The translations under genes were made by a program, and so were the position numbers. Positions 31,949-40,685 of a stretch of 44,008 nucleotides of DNA are shown here, piece by piece. Each line of letters opens with the position of its first letter. Within the stretch, counting starts at the first letter, position 1. Source of the stretch: Thermoplasmatota archaeon (GTDB lineage Archaea; Thermoplasmatota; E2; DHVEG-1); NCBI GenBank assembly GCA_025457885.1, contig JALOTN010000008.1, positions 1 through 44,008 on the forward strand, written 5' to 3'. Under the pieces are notes generated by a model. The model had not been told where the DNA came from and did no database searches. It saw nothing but the letters and a program-made list of their open reading frames with translations.

Positions 31949-32629
31949 ATGATGCGAAAACTCACCGTCCAGGTAATATTAAACCAGCAAATCCGTCAAG
32001 CGTTTTCATTCCTCCTAGAGAAACTCGAATCCCTTGAACTCCTTGAACTCATCAAAGTTGATTTTAAGGAAGGAACCAAACTTGCCATCGTCGCAGTCAC
32101 CGTCAAGGAAGGAAATGATATCACCACCCTCTGGGGAAAAGAATTCATGGAGGCGATAACCATCCTTTCCCAGGAGAAAAACCGGTATGTCTGTTTGATA
32201 AAAACAAAAGGGATGGAAAAAATCAGCACCATGCTTGGAATGAACCGAGCCAACCTGGAGAAAGAGTATTCCTATGACCTGGTCTGGGATGTCCCTACCA
32301 TGTTTACCCATGATACGATCATCTGCAGCGTCATTAGCTCAGAGGAGAACCTGAGAAAATTCCTCAAATCCATCACCTTTGCTGGTGAGATCAAACAGAT
32401 CAGTTACACCAAGGCCACCTACACCGATGATTCATTCTTATCCTGTCTTACCAAGAAACAACAAGAAATCCTCATCGCAGCCAATAAGCTTGGGTACTAT
32501 TCCTATCCACGAAAAATCACCAGTGAAGAGCTCGCAAAACAGGTTGGATTGAGTAAACCAACCGTCCTGCAGCATCTCCGCAAAGCAGAAATCCGGTTGA
32601 TTGCAAACATCCTTGCTGGTTATCCCTAG
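31949..32629 (+). CDS. HTH_10 family transcription regulator
   Basis: 226 residues from ATG 31949 (earlier ATGs at 31937 and 31940 lie upstream of the predicted transcript start). Residues 170-222 match the HTH_10 (bacterio-opsin activator-type) helix-turn-helix: LTKKQQEILIAANKLGYYSY, then ITSEELAKQVGLSKPTVLQH. The N-terminal 160 residues are a ligand-binding-like part seen in many archaeal members, beginning RKLTVQVILNQQIRQAF. Its position opposite the ABC operon, across a palindrome, makes control of that operon and of itself likely. Confidence 0.88.
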   Translation: MMRKLTVQVILNQQIRQAFSFLLEKLESLELLELIKVDFKEGTKLAIVAVTVKEGNDITTLWGKEFMEAITILSQEKNRYVCLIKTKGMEKISTMLGMNRANLEKEYSYDLVWDVPTMFTHDTIICSVISSEENLRKFLKSITFAGEIKQISYTKATYTDDSFLSCLTKKQQEILIAANKLGYYSYPRKITSEELAKQVGLSKPTVLQHLRKAEIRLIANILAGYP

Positions 32630-32738
32630 AACAGGTATCAACCACAAGTTTTTATAGAGTAACTGAAATATTATTTACTCATACTCGTATCATCACGAGA
32701 AAAGGAACAGAACCTCCTTTCGTAAAATACGGTGGACC

Positions 32739-33911
32739 ATGAACAAGCTGTTGGTTAATGCAGTGATCCTCTTCTTCGTTTTCAACAGTACATACCAGGT
32801 ATCGGCTGGGTCTCAAGACCAACACACCACACAACAAAACACTTCTGAACAACCGATGCTTGGGATTGACGCGAACTACGTCACCGACATGCAGCAGTTC
32901 TTGTTCCGCTGGAGATACCATCTCAAACCAATCGACGTCTACCCGTTCTTCCATGACAAAGGAATCAACTATTTCAGACTGCGCATCTTTGTTAAAGAAA
33001 ACGGCTCCGACAGCCTGCCATATGCCGTCAACACCGCGAAACTTGTCCAAGCCCAAGGCATGAAATGTTCTGTTACGCTGTTCATGAGCAGCGACTGGTC
33101 TGACATTGGAAAACAACCATCGCCGCCATCCTGGGACACCTTGTATGATTTTTCAAACCTCTCCCTTGAATTAAAAGCAGACATCATCCGCAACTACACA
33201 AAAAACACCACAAGCACCCTCCTAAACAACGGCATTGATGCTGACCTCTATGAGATCGGAAATGAGATCGACTACGGCTTCTGCGGAATCTTCGAACAAG
33301 ACTACACCAAACAGGAGAATCTCTCCCATATGCAGAACACCACCTGGCTACAAACAGCAGTACTACTCCATGCAGGGATGCAAGGAGTCCAACAGGTTGA
33401 TCCATCCGCCCAGTTCATCCTACATATCGCCCATTGGTGGGACTATAATTTCTCCAAAGCATTCTTCACCACCATGATCAGCCAAGGGCTTCCCCTCGAC
33501 TACCTTGGCTTATCCTTTTACCCCTCCTCAGGCATCTACAACATCACCCTCGCTTACAAGGGGATCGGGAATGGGACTCTTTCGCAGCTTTTATTCCAAC
33601 ACAACACAGAACACCTCTGGAACACCTTTCACACACCCCTCATCATCTCAGAATACGCTTACCCCAGCACCAGCTTCATCCTTGGGATGTTCGCCGGCTT
33701 CAACCACGCAGTCCAAGGATACCCACTCACCAAACAAGGCCAAAAAACATGGTTACATGATTTCCTGCAATGGGCCCAGAACCATACCTTCATTGCTGGG
33801 ACCTTTTACTTCAGCCCAGAATTCCACCGCCTCATCTGGAGCCCCTTCTCCCTGTTCACCTTTTTAGGCAATGCAAAACCCGCGGTCGATGTCTTCAAGG
33901 AATTCTCCTAA
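32739..33911 (+). CDS. Secreted GH53 endo-beta-1,4-galactanase
   Basis: 390 residues. Signal peptide 1-23 (LLVNAVILFFVFNSTYQVSA). A TIM-barrel of the GH53 family follows: MLGIDANYVTDMQQFLFRW in strand 1, INYFRLRIFV, SVTLFMSSDWSD, the acid/base motif YEIGNEIDYGF with Glu176, LGLSFYPSSG, and the nucleophile motif LIISEYAYP with Glu305. Known GH53 enzymes cut beta-1,4-galactan side chains of pectin (arabinogalactan). The mature enzyme would work outside the cell. No binding module or anchor is attached. Asn-glycosylation sequons are frequent. GGTGG before the ATG is a weak ribosome-binding site. Confidence 0.9.
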   Translation: MNKLLVNAVILFFVFNSTYQVSAGSQDQHTTQQNTSEQPMLGIDANYVTDMQQFLFRWRYHLKPIDVYPFFHDKGINYFRLRIFVKENGSDSLPYAVNTAKLVQAQGMKCSVTLFMSSDWSDIGKQPSPPSWDTLYDFSNLSLELKADIIRNYTKNTTSTLLNNGIDADLYEIGNEIDYGFCGIFEQDYTKQENLSHMQNTTWLQTAVLLHAGMQGVQQVDPSAQFILHIAHWWDYNFSKAFFTTMISQGLPLDYLGLSFYPSSGIYNITLAYKGIGNGTLSQLLFQHNTEHLWNTFHTPLIISEYAYPSTSFILGMFAGFNHAVQGYPLTKQGQKTWLHDFLQWAQNHTFIAGTFYFSPEFHRLIWSPFSLFTFLGNAKPAVDVFKEFS

Positions 33912-33992
33912 CACGCCGATGAGTTAAAAATAACGAACCGATATCTTTTCTATAAAACAACACTATCGTACCTCACAAGGAGTTGAAAACTG

Positions 33993-35099
33993 ATGAAAGA
34001 ACAGAACCACACCCCGAAACACGACCTGTTTGTTTTTGATGCTCATTGCGACACCGTCCATGACCTGGTCGACCCCACCAGTGATTTCAAAAAAAGAACC
34101 GGAGGCCATCTCGACCTCCAGCGATCTCAGAAAGGTGGATTACAGGCACAGATCTTTGCCCTGTACGTCAATCCCATTTATGCTCCTCATCAAGCACTGA
34201 AAAAAGCATTAATCCTATACCAGACACTTGAGAAAAAAATCTTTACCCCGGGGTATGGAACCAAAGTAACCTGCACAACAGAGATGGATCACGCATTAAA
34301 AAACAACATTCTTGCCTGCTGGTTGTCCCTCGAAGGAGGACACATCATCGAAAACTCCATTGACATCCTGGAACTCTTCCGTTCCCTCGGTATTCGCTGT
34401 CTCACCCTGACACATTCAAAGAACACGGACTGGGCAGACTCCTCAGGAGACTCCCCTCGCTGGGATGGCCTCAACACCCTTGGGAAACGAATCGTCACAC
34501 GCATGCAAGAGACTCATATGATCATCGACGTCTCCCATGCCTCCGATAAAACCGTCGAAAGCGTCCTAGAAGTCACACACACCCCCATTATGGCATCCCA
34601 TTCAAACGCCAGAGCACTCTGCAACATCCCCCGCAACCTCCCAGACACCCTCATAAAAGAAATCGCCCAGAGACACGGCTACATCGGAGTAAACTTCTTC
34701 CCGGTCTTCCTCAAAAAAACCATTTACGATCAGGCAAGCAGAAACGTCCAACAATACGAACAACAACATCAAGAGATCCTTCGACAGAAAGCAGGTGACC
34801 CGGATTTTATCAGCAAAGCAGAATCAGACCTCTTCCAAAAATATGTGATAGGAAACGACCCTGTTGATATAACTGCCCTCATCGACCATATCGACCATAT
34901 CATCACTATCGGAGGAATCGATTGCGTCGGACTGGGAAGTGATTTTGACGGGATCAACTCCACCCCCACAAACCTCCCTGACGTCTCCGCATACCCAACC
35001 TTAGCAGACGAGCTCACAGGACGAGGATACACAACAAAAGAGACCCAGAAGATCATGGGTCTGAACCTCTACCATTTTTTAAAACAATTCGACCCCTGA
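33993..35099 (+). CDS. Membrane dipeptidase family (M19) peptidase
   Basis: 368 residues, no signal peptide, so cytoplasmic. The metal site of renal-type dipeptidases is present: FDAHCDT (His18, Asp20), WLSLEGGH, DVSHAS and SHSNARAL, and GLGSDFDG near the end. It should hydrolyse dipeptides with two zinc ions. A TATA-like CTATAAAAC lies near 33950 and AAGGAG precedes the ATG. It fits with the secreted peptidases as the intracellular end of peptide use. Confidence 0.93.
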   Translation: MKEQNHTPKHDLFVFDAHCDTVHDLVDPTSDFKKRTGGHLDLQRSQKGGLQAQIFALYVNPIYAPHQALKKALILYQTLEKKIFTPGYGTKVTCTTEMDHALKNNILACWLSLEGGHIIENSIDILELFRSLGIRCLTLTHSKNTDWADSSGDSPRWDGLNTLGKRIVTRMQETHMIIDVSHASDKTVESVLEVTHTPIMASHSNARALCNIPRNLPDTLIKEIAQRHGYIGVNFFPVFLKKTIYDQASRNVQQYEQQHQEILRQKAGDPDFISKAESDLFQKYVIGNDPVDITALIDHIDHIITIGGIDCVGLGSDFDGINSTPTNLPDVSAYPTLADELTGRGYTTKETQKIMGLNLYHFLKQFDP

Positions 35100-35148
35100 T
35101 AAACAAAAAGAGAATCAATAAATAAGAAGAACTGTTACCGGGGAACCC

Positions 35149-35538
35149 ATGCGAAAACTCCTCCAGAACATGGACGTACAAAAAGAGGATATGGCTTCCG
35201 TCATCATCACCCTTTGTTTACTGGCCACCTGGTTCATCACACTGCGTTTGTATAATCATCCTCTGCTAAGTCTTCTCATCCTCTGGGTCGGGATGATCCT
35301 CCTCTCGATCATCTACACCATCGTTTACTGGAAGAAAAAACGCGACATGCGAATCTTCAAAATACGATTCCTCGTCTCTGTCGTACCCATCTATTCAGCA
35401 CTCCTGTTCTACGTCTACGTCTTACTCTATGGAAAGGATACCCCCGGCTTTGTCCGATACCTACCGATTGGTATCATCGGAACCATGCTGCTTCTCAACG
35501 CAACAGTCATCTACTGGTTCTCTCAACAAAAAAAATAA
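35149..35538 (+). CDS. Small four-helix membrane protein
   Basis: 129 residues. Four transmembrane helices near 16-34, 39-60, 73-93 and 100-122, with a charged KKKRDMR loop in the middle. No family recognised. It follows the dipeptidase gene by about 50 bases on the same strand and may be co-transcribed. Confidence 0.75.
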   Translation: MRKLLQNMDVQKEDMASVIITLCLLATWFITLRLYNHPLLSLLILWVGMILLSIIYTIVYWKKKRDMRIFKIRFLVSVVPIYSALLFYVYVLLYGKDTPGFVRYLPIGIIGTMLLLNATVIYWFSQQKK

Positions 35539-35543
35539 AAACC

Positions 35544-36116
35544 CTACGAATGAGGGATGAATTTTTTTCCCTCACTCCAGGCTTTCCCAATCATCTCTCC
35601 AAGAGAAAAATACCGATTATCGTTCATCGAAAAGACAAACACCTCCATCTTTTCCACATCAGGTTTCCCGTTTGTGAGAAACTCTTCTGCACAATACGAT
35701 TGCACAATCTCCCCGATGAAGATTTCATCAGTCCCACCCAAGGAAAGCTTCTGCACCAGCCTGCATTCAAGATTCAAGGGGCATTCCTGTATCATCGGAG
35801 CGGTTTTCGTCTCACCTCGAAAAATCGTAAACAACCGGGATTTATCCACCGTCTCACCAGAGAACAAACCCACATAATCAGTCACTTCCACCATCCTCTT
35901 CGAAGGAAGGTTCACCGAGAATGTTTCATTCTTGACAATACCCTTTGTCGTAACATGAGACAAGTTCGCCCCCATCGCCACCATCGCAGGATTCATATTC
36001 ACAATCCCGATAAATGCAATCGTCATGAAATTCGGCTTCCCCGCGACATCGGCACCAACAAGAGTGACCGGCATCGGATATAGCATCGGCTTACTTCCCA
36101 GTGTTCTCTTCTCCAT
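35544..36116 (-). CDS. Flavin reductase-like FMN-binding protein
   Basis: 190 residues. It matches the flavin reductase-like (DIM6/NTAB) family: PMPVTLVGADVAGKPNFMTI (FMN phosphate loop), ANLSHVTTKGIVKNETFSVN, and a final HxG-equivalent region with FIGEIVQSYCAEEFL. These proteins bind FMN and serve as flavin reductases or as small oxidoreductases. Cytoplasmic. AGGGG precedes the ATG. Electron partner unknown; two flavodoxins are encoded 2-4 kb away. Confidence 0.9.
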   Translation of the reverse strand: MEKRTLGSKPMLYPMPVTLVGADVAGKPNFMTIAFIGIVNMNPAMVAMGANLSHVTTKGIVKNETFSVNLPSKRMVEVTDYVGLFSGETVDKSRLFTIFRGETKTAPMIQECPLNLECRLVQKLSLGGTDEIFIGEIVQSYCAEEFLTNGKPDVEKMEVFVFSMNDNRYFSLGEMIGKAWSEGKKFIPHS

Positions 36117-36193
36117 AGTTTTCCCCTCTTGAAACTTCTGTAAATTATTTGAATTTTATGGCTAAAAAATGATGTTATATCCAGTCCCGCATA

Positions 36194-36202
36194 TTTTATA
36201 TA
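36194..36202 (+). promoter_or_regulatory. TATA box of the sulfotransferase gene
   Basis: TTTTATATA lies inside the longest open frame, about 28 bases before the ATG at 36226. It implies that translation starts at 36226 from a leaderless mRNA rather than at 36169. Confidence 0.55.
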
Positions 36203-36225
36203 GCATAGATGATTTTTCGCTCGCT

Positions 36226-37362
36226 ATGGATTTTGACTTAACCAACAACTCCGTCGTCACCTACACCCCCCTAGCGGGATACACCCTCCCCAACCTCTTC
36301 CGCATGCTTGCACAGAACCATTTTCACATCAGCCCACGATACGCCGCCCGGTTCACCTACAGCATGGCACTGAGCACCATCATGAGCCCCTTCTACATCA
36401 GAGAACGCGTCAAATACGACAAAGCAACCGAAAACACCCCCATCACCAAAGACCCCATCTTCATCATCGGCCACTGGCGCTGCGGGACAACCCTGATGCA
36501 TAACATCCTTACCAGAGACCAACAGTTCGGGTATTTCACCACCTACCAGACCCTGATACCCTCCATCTTCATCAGCGGAGAGAAATTCTTCAAACCCATC
36601 GTCGTCTCAAGTCTACCAAAGAAACGTCCCATGGACGATGGCGACCTCAGCGCAGACCTCCCCCAAGAGGACATCTACGCCCTTGGAGCCCTCTCCCCCT
36701 ACTCCTACTACCACGGCTGGTGCTTCCCAAAAAACATGGAACATTACAACAACTATATCGATTTTACCAGTGCCTCCCCACAGACCATCCAAGACTGGAA
36801 AACCATTTATCTACATCTTCTCAAAAAAATAACGATGTACCACAAAGGCAAACAACTCATCCTGAAAAACCAAGACAACACCGGAAAAATTCCACAACTC
36901 CTAGAGATGTTCCCCGATGCAAAATTCATCTACATGTACCGTAACCCCTATAATCTGTACATGTCTATGATGAAATTCATGCACAAAGTCATCCCCCTCT
37001 ACTGCGTTCAAACCCCACCACCGCTCAAAGAAGTCGAAGAAAAAATGATGACATTATTTTCCCATATGACTCAGAAATACCTCAAGGATAAACCCCTCAT
37101 CCCAAAAGAAAACCTCATTGAGGTGAAATACGAGCAGTTCCTCAACCAACCTCTCGATGTCGTCAGCACCCTTTACAAAAAATTTAACCTTAGCGGATAC
37201 CCGGATGTGGAACCAACCTTGAAAACCTATCTTGCAACACAGAAAACTGTTCACATCGACAAATACAGTTTCACCGATCCGATAAAAAAGAAGATTGAAA
37301 ACCACTGGGGATTCGCTCTCTCCGAATATCAATATTCACAACCACAAGAAGACCTCCCGTAA
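36226..37362 (+). CDS. Sulfotransferase family protein
   Basis: 378 residues from the ATG at 36226, chosen because the TATA box falls between this ATG and the earlier one at 36169. The PAPS-binding loop is IFIIGHWRCGTTLMHNIL (residues 78-95), and the 3'-phosphate segment is KFIYMYRNPYNLYMSMM. It therefore belongs to the PAPS-dependent sulfotransferases (PF13469 type). No signal peptide or transmembrane helix, so cytoplasmic or membrane-peripheral. Acceptor unknown: lipid, sugar or small molecule. Secreted PAPS-independent sulfotransferase-like proteins lie at 40.7-44 kb. Confidence 0.88.
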   Translation: MDFDLTNNSVVTYTPLAGYTLPNLFRMLAQNHFHISPRYAARFTYSMALSTIMSPFYIRERVKYDKATENTPITKDPIFIIGHWRCGTTLMHNILTRDQQFGYFTTYQTLIPSIFISGEKFFKPIVVSSLPKKRPMDDGDLSADLPQEDIYALGALSPYSYYHGWCFPKNMEHYNNYIDFTSASPQTIQDWKTIYLHLLKKITMYHKGKQLILKNQDNTGKIPQLLEMFPDAKFIYMYRNPYNLYMSMMKFMHKVIPLYCVQTPPPLKEVEEKMMTLFSHMTQKYLKDKPLIPKENLIEVKYEQFLNQPLDVVSTLYKKFNLSGYPDVEPTLKTYLATQKTVHIDKYSFTDPIKKKIENHWGFALSEYQYSQPQEDLP

Positions 37363-37399
37363 AAAATAAACAAGACACGTTATTCTCTCCTGAACGATT

Positions 37400-37729
37400 C
37401 TATGTGTGAAGATAACACTTTTTGATGTACTCCAGGATCTTCTTCAAATCTGAGGAGTCATCCAGAGGAATCTGCGGCCATCCCTTCATGGTCCTTGTTG
37501 CGGCCTGAAATGGTTTAATGAAAAAATCCTTTGACAAATTCATCTTCTCCTCCTCACTTGCCTTGGTGAGAACCACCCCGTCCGTCACCAAGAACGCAAA
37601 CAATTTCTCATGATGCTTATAACAAGGACACCCGTACATTTTTTTCGTCGTAACCCCAGGCCAACTCAAAATTTCTTTTTCTAATTTCACCCGAAGACTC
37701 CCCATTTTTTCTTCATTGTAATATTGCAT
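37400..37729 (-). CDS. TfoX N-terminal domain-like protein
   Basis: 109 residues. Matches the TfoX/Sxy N-terminal domain or related MmcQ-type fold: TKKMYGCPCYKHHEKLFAFL, DGVVLTKASEEE, RTMKGWPQIPLDDSSDLKK. In bacteria stand-alone versions are common and uncharacterised. A second ATG eight codons later (37705) is an alternative start. No competence genes nearby. Confidence 0.82.
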   Translation of the reverse strand: MQYYNEEKMGSLRVKLEKEILSWPGVTTKKMYGCPCYKHHEKLFAFLVTDGVVLTKASEEEKMNLSKDFFIKPFQAATRTMKGWPQIPLDDSSDLKKILEYIKKCYLHT

Positions 37730-37847
37730 AAGAAGAGAGTATCTTTCCTGCTCTTATTAAGCAAACATGTCTGATACTTCACTAAAAAAACGTTAACTAG
37801 ATAAACAACCAAAAAATACATTATCCCATACACGGAGGAAAAAAAGT

Positions 37848-38207
37848 ATGGATCCCTTAATAGAAACCGCGATATTATTCGTAGTCAGTCTTCTCATCTC
37901 AGCAATCATCATCTACATTGTCACAAAACTATTTGGTGAAACCGAAGGTTTCGGCACCGCGTTACTTGCTGCGTTTGTCGGAGCAATCATCTACACTGTA
38001 GTGTATTATATCTTCGGGAGCATCGCTGATTTAGCAGGGCTCAAATGGCTTGCATCTATCCTTGGTGGATTAGGATGGCTTGCCGCACTACGCATGCTCT
38101 ATAAAATCGGTTGGCTGAAAGCCCTAGGTCTTGCAATCGTCATCTGGGTTCTTTCTGCAATCATCGGTTTCTTCCTTCCAAGCTTATCAACGACCGGACC
38201 ATTATAA
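37848..38207 (+). CDS. Small four-helix membrane protein
   Basis: 119 residues. Four hydrophobic helices (near 6-27, 37-57, 67-83, 92-110), with Gly and Ala frequent. GGAGG precedes the ATG. Comparable short proteins occur in haloarchaea and methanogens, from memory, without assigned function. Confidence 0.75.
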   Translation: MDPLIETAILFVVSLLISAIIIYIVTKLFGETEGFGTALLAAFVGAIIYTVVYYIFGSIADLAGLKWLASILGGLGWLAALRMLYKIGWLKALGLAIVIWVLSAIIGFFLPSLSTTGPL

Positions 38208-38277
38208 AAAAACAAAGGAGTTCTTGTATTTCTCCCAAAGCACCCTGAATCGATATGATGAATATACATCAGGTTTT

Positions 38278-38727
38278 TTACCGCTGAATCATAGTTGCTA
38301 TCTGCTGAGCCCACGCTGCAGCCAATGTCGGTTTCATGGTCTCTTTTTGGCCATCAAGCTTCGCCCACTTCTCAGGGATCTTCCCAGGGAACGATATCAG
38401 CAACTCAGGCTTCAGATGATATTTCTCCACGATTGGTCGAAGGAATTTCTCGACTGCCTCATCTGGTTTCTCAATCGCCGTCCCACTCGATAAAAACAAA
38501 AACAGACGCTTATTTAAGAGTGTTTTTTGTTTCAAGATCTTTTTCCAACGACGGTATACCCGGAACATCCTCACGCCAGTCCCCACGATCACCGTGTCAA
38601 ACACGGTAACATCAGGGATGTCATGTGCAAGATTATGTATCTCAACAGAGAATCCCTGTGTTGTCAACGTCTCCGTGATCACCTTCGCGTACTCCTCAGT
38701 TGCCCCACCTTTTGAATAATACGCCAC
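38278..38727 (-). CDS. Flavodoxin-like protein, N-terminus uncertain
   Basis: 149 residues from GTG 38727. The FMN phosphate loop is YYSKGGATEEYA, the second segment TVIVGTGVRMFRVYRRW and the third LFLFLSSGTAIEKPDEAVE, as in menaquinone-dependent protoporphyrinogen oxidase-like flavodoxins. The protein begins directly inside the first beta strand, which is unusually short. An upstream ATG at 38740 would give MTKK and join the frame if one base were removed. Possible TATA element near 38773. Electron carrier role inferred. Confidence 0.82.
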   Translation of the reverse strand: MAYYSKGGATEEYAKVITETLTTQGFSVEIHNLAHDIPDVTVFDTVIVGTGVRMFRVYRRWKKILKQKTLLNKRLFLFLSSGTAIEKPDEAVEKFLRPIVEKYHLKPELLISFPGKIPEKWAKLDGQKETMKPTLAAAWAQQIATMIQR

Positions 38728-38862
38728 TCTTCTTTGTCATTATTCTCAAAGACAGACATTTCCCCATACGTTTATGAACGTTATGATGACAGACCGTAAA
38801 AATTCTTCGAACTGTTTTTCATAAATTATAAATTATACGCAAGAATCAGAGGAATGTAGCGT

Positions 38863-39180
38863 ATGAAATATTATGTGTATGTTATCAGACTTGACGAGGC
38901 AGTGATAAAATCTCGAAAGTTCCGATATCACAATCCAGACATGAATACAAATCTCCCCTGCTATTATGTAGGTCAGAGCTGCCATCCTCCAGAGACACGT
39001 TTCTGGCAACATAAAAACGGATACAAGGACAATCGTTTTGTAAAAGAATACGGTCTGGGTCTTTGTCCACGATTGTATCAGAAATACAATCCCATGACGA
39101 CACGGAAGGAAGCAGAGACTACCGAGGCATGGCTCACTGAAAAATTACGAAGCAGCGGTCATGGGGTCTGGTCTAACTAA
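38863..39180 (+). CDS. GIY-YIG domain protein
   Basis: 105 residues. GIY-YIG nuclease fold: KYYVYVIRLDE replaces the GIY strand, CYYVGQSCHPPETRFWQHKN is the YIG strand with the conserved Arg, and the catalytic Glu is probably in TTRKEAETTEAWLTEKL. Stand-alone proteins of this type are small DNA nucleases or of unknown role. AGAGGAA precedes the ATG. It lies between two flavodoxin genes without obvious link. Confidence 0.82.
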   Translation: MKYYVYVIRLDEAVIKSRKFRYHNPDMNTNLPCYYVGQSCHPPETRFWQHKNGYKDNRFVKEYGLGLCPRLYQKYNPMTTRKEAETTEAWLTEKLRSSGHGVWSN

Positions 39181-39289
39181 AAAATCCCTCCCGATGAGTT
39201 TTTTTAGGGGTGTACAAATAGTTATAAAGAAACGATAAATATCCCTTCCTATTGTTGATAGTGAGTTCAACAAGGGAGAAAGGATCATT

Positions 39290-39871
39290 TTGTTAGAACC
39301 TGAATCACAACACAATGAAAAAATCTGGAAAATATTCATTCGAAAACACTGGAACATATTTGTGGTGCTTATCGTAGCAGCACTCATCGCCATAATCGGT
39401 GCGGTCCTTGTTTTCCTCTGGTTTGTTGGCGAAGCACAAACAACCAATCTTGTGCCCCTGACACTAGGTTTATGGACCATGGGACATCTTCTGACGTTCC
39501 TCTTCAATGTCCTCTTCTGGGAACTCCTCATAATCGGACTCCCAATCCTTGTTTTTATCATAGCAATTTACCTCCTGTGGTGGAAAAAACTCCCTGCTGA
39601 GGAACGAGCTGAATACCATCAAAGACACCTGTTTGGTAAAAAATCACGAGGAAGGGATGGCGGAGGAGCAATTACCTTCTTGATTAACATCGGATTCATC
39701 ATCAAGGTCTACATCGATGGTAACTGGAATGTCCCCTTCGCAACATGGACCTTTGATTATCTCATCTATTCGTATTTGTTGGTCCTCCTCTGGATGGCAA
39801 TTCTCTTTGGCATTCCTCTCTTCATCGGTGGAACCTTATGGTTGTATCGTGAATTGAAAAAAACACTCTAA
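39290..39871 (+). CDS. Membrane protein with three to four helices
   Basis: 193 residues from a TTG that follows GGGAGAAAGGA. A cytoplasmic start (about 20 residues) leads to helices near 23-46, 70-100 and, after a basic and Gly-rich loop (KKSRGRDGGG), near 130-145 and 155-185. A possible TATA element lies near 39220. Family unknown. It is followed after 10 bases by a flavodoxin gene and may be co-transcribed. Confidence 0.75.
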   Translation: MLEPESQHNEKIWKIFIRKHWNIFVVLIVAALIAIIGAVLVFLWFVGEAQTTNLVPLTLGLWTMGHLLTFLFNVLFWELLIIGLPILVFIIAIYLLWWKKLPAEERAEYHQRHLFGKKSRGRDGGGAITFLINIGFIIKVYIDGNWNVPFATWTFDYLIYSYLLVLLWMAILFGIPLFIGGTLWLYRELKKTL

Positions 39872-39881
39872 CCTGGCAGGG

Positions 39882-40379
39882 ATGACAATAAAAACTCTCA
39901 TTATCTTGTATTCCTATCATCATCAGAACACAGAAAAGATCGCCCAGAGAATAGCAAAAATTCTTGTGGCACCGATAAAAGCACCACAACAAATACACCC
40001 AGCAGAACTCCAAGAGTATGACCTCATTGGTTTTGGCTCAGGGATTTATGGTTCAAAACACCATACCTCTCTGCTTGAACTCGCTGATGCTTTACCACCT
40101 GTTACCAACAAGAATGCATTTGTGTTCTCAACCTGTGGAGCACCAGCCTTTGCAGTGGATAATGGGCAGGTCAACGATTATATCGTAAAGGCTCATAGCG
40201 CATTAAAGAAAAAACTCCAATCGAAAGGGTATACGATTGTCGACGAATTTGTGTGCCCTGGTTTGAACACCAACAGTTTTTTGAAAATCTTTGGGGGAAT
40301 CAACAAGGGCAGACCAAATGCCAAAGATTTCAAACAAGCCGAAGAATTTGCTCAACATCTCAAGAGGAATAGAGATTAG
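39882..40379 (+). CDS. Flavodoxin
   Basis: 165 residues. Starts TIKTLIILYSYHHQNTEKIA with the FMN phosphate loop, then LIGFGSGIYGSKHHTSL and AFVFSTCGAPAF, typical of flavodoxin-fold proteins of the protoporphyrinogen-oxidase or WrbA-like group. Cytoplasmic electron carrier. It lies 10 bases behind a membrane-protein gene. Its partner is unknown; the flavin reductase-like protein at 36 kb is a candidate. Confidence 0.88.
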   Translation: MTIKTLIILYSYHHQNTEKIAQRIAKILVAPIKAPQQIHPAELQEYDLIGFGSGIYGSKHHTSLLELADALPPVTNKNAFVFSTCGAPAFAVDNGQVNDYIVKAHSALKKKLQSKGYTIVDEFVCPGLNTNSFLKIFGGINKGRPNAKDFKQAEEFAQHLKRNRD

Positions 40380-40685
40380 CAAGACACTGTCAGGTAAAAA
40401 GAGCTTTTCATCCCTGCTTCTTTATCATTCACATAAAAAAAAAAATAATTGATGTGCTCCTTCGGAGCTTTTCCATCCACCGAAAAAATAGGATTAATTC
40501 AACCATCGTTTCTACCCAACATCATCCTCATTCCTACTGTGATGAATTGTGATTTTTTATCCCCTGTTAATGCTGATTACTCCCGTCTGCATTACCTGAA
40601 AAAGGATTAATATCTCCTAGAATATTAGGAAATAATTTCCTTTTTTTTCCCCTGGATGTAAAAAAATAAGGAAAAAGAGGTGAAG
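40380..40685. other. Intergenic region between convergent genes
   Basis: No gene is visible. GCTCC, TTC, GGAGC (40456-40468) form a small hairpin followed by TTTT, a possible terminator of the flavodoxin gene. Short inverted repeats (TCCTA...TAGGA, 40615-40630, and GGAAATAATTTCC, 40628-40640) and T-rich DNA near 40640 lie before the reverse gene's end. Confidence 0.45.
40660..40676 (-). terminator. T-rich tract after the first arylsulfotransferase gene
   Basis: On the minus strand CTCTTTTTCCTTATTTTTTT follows the stop codon by a few bases and fits U-tract termination. Confidence 0.45.

Noticed and set aside
22257-32660. Identical 15-mer AAGTTTTTATAGAGT at 22257-22271 and 32646-32660 as a shared promoter
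   Set aside because: At 22257 it lies too close to the start codon for a normal promoter, so a shared control element is not supported; it may be chance in AT-rich DNA.
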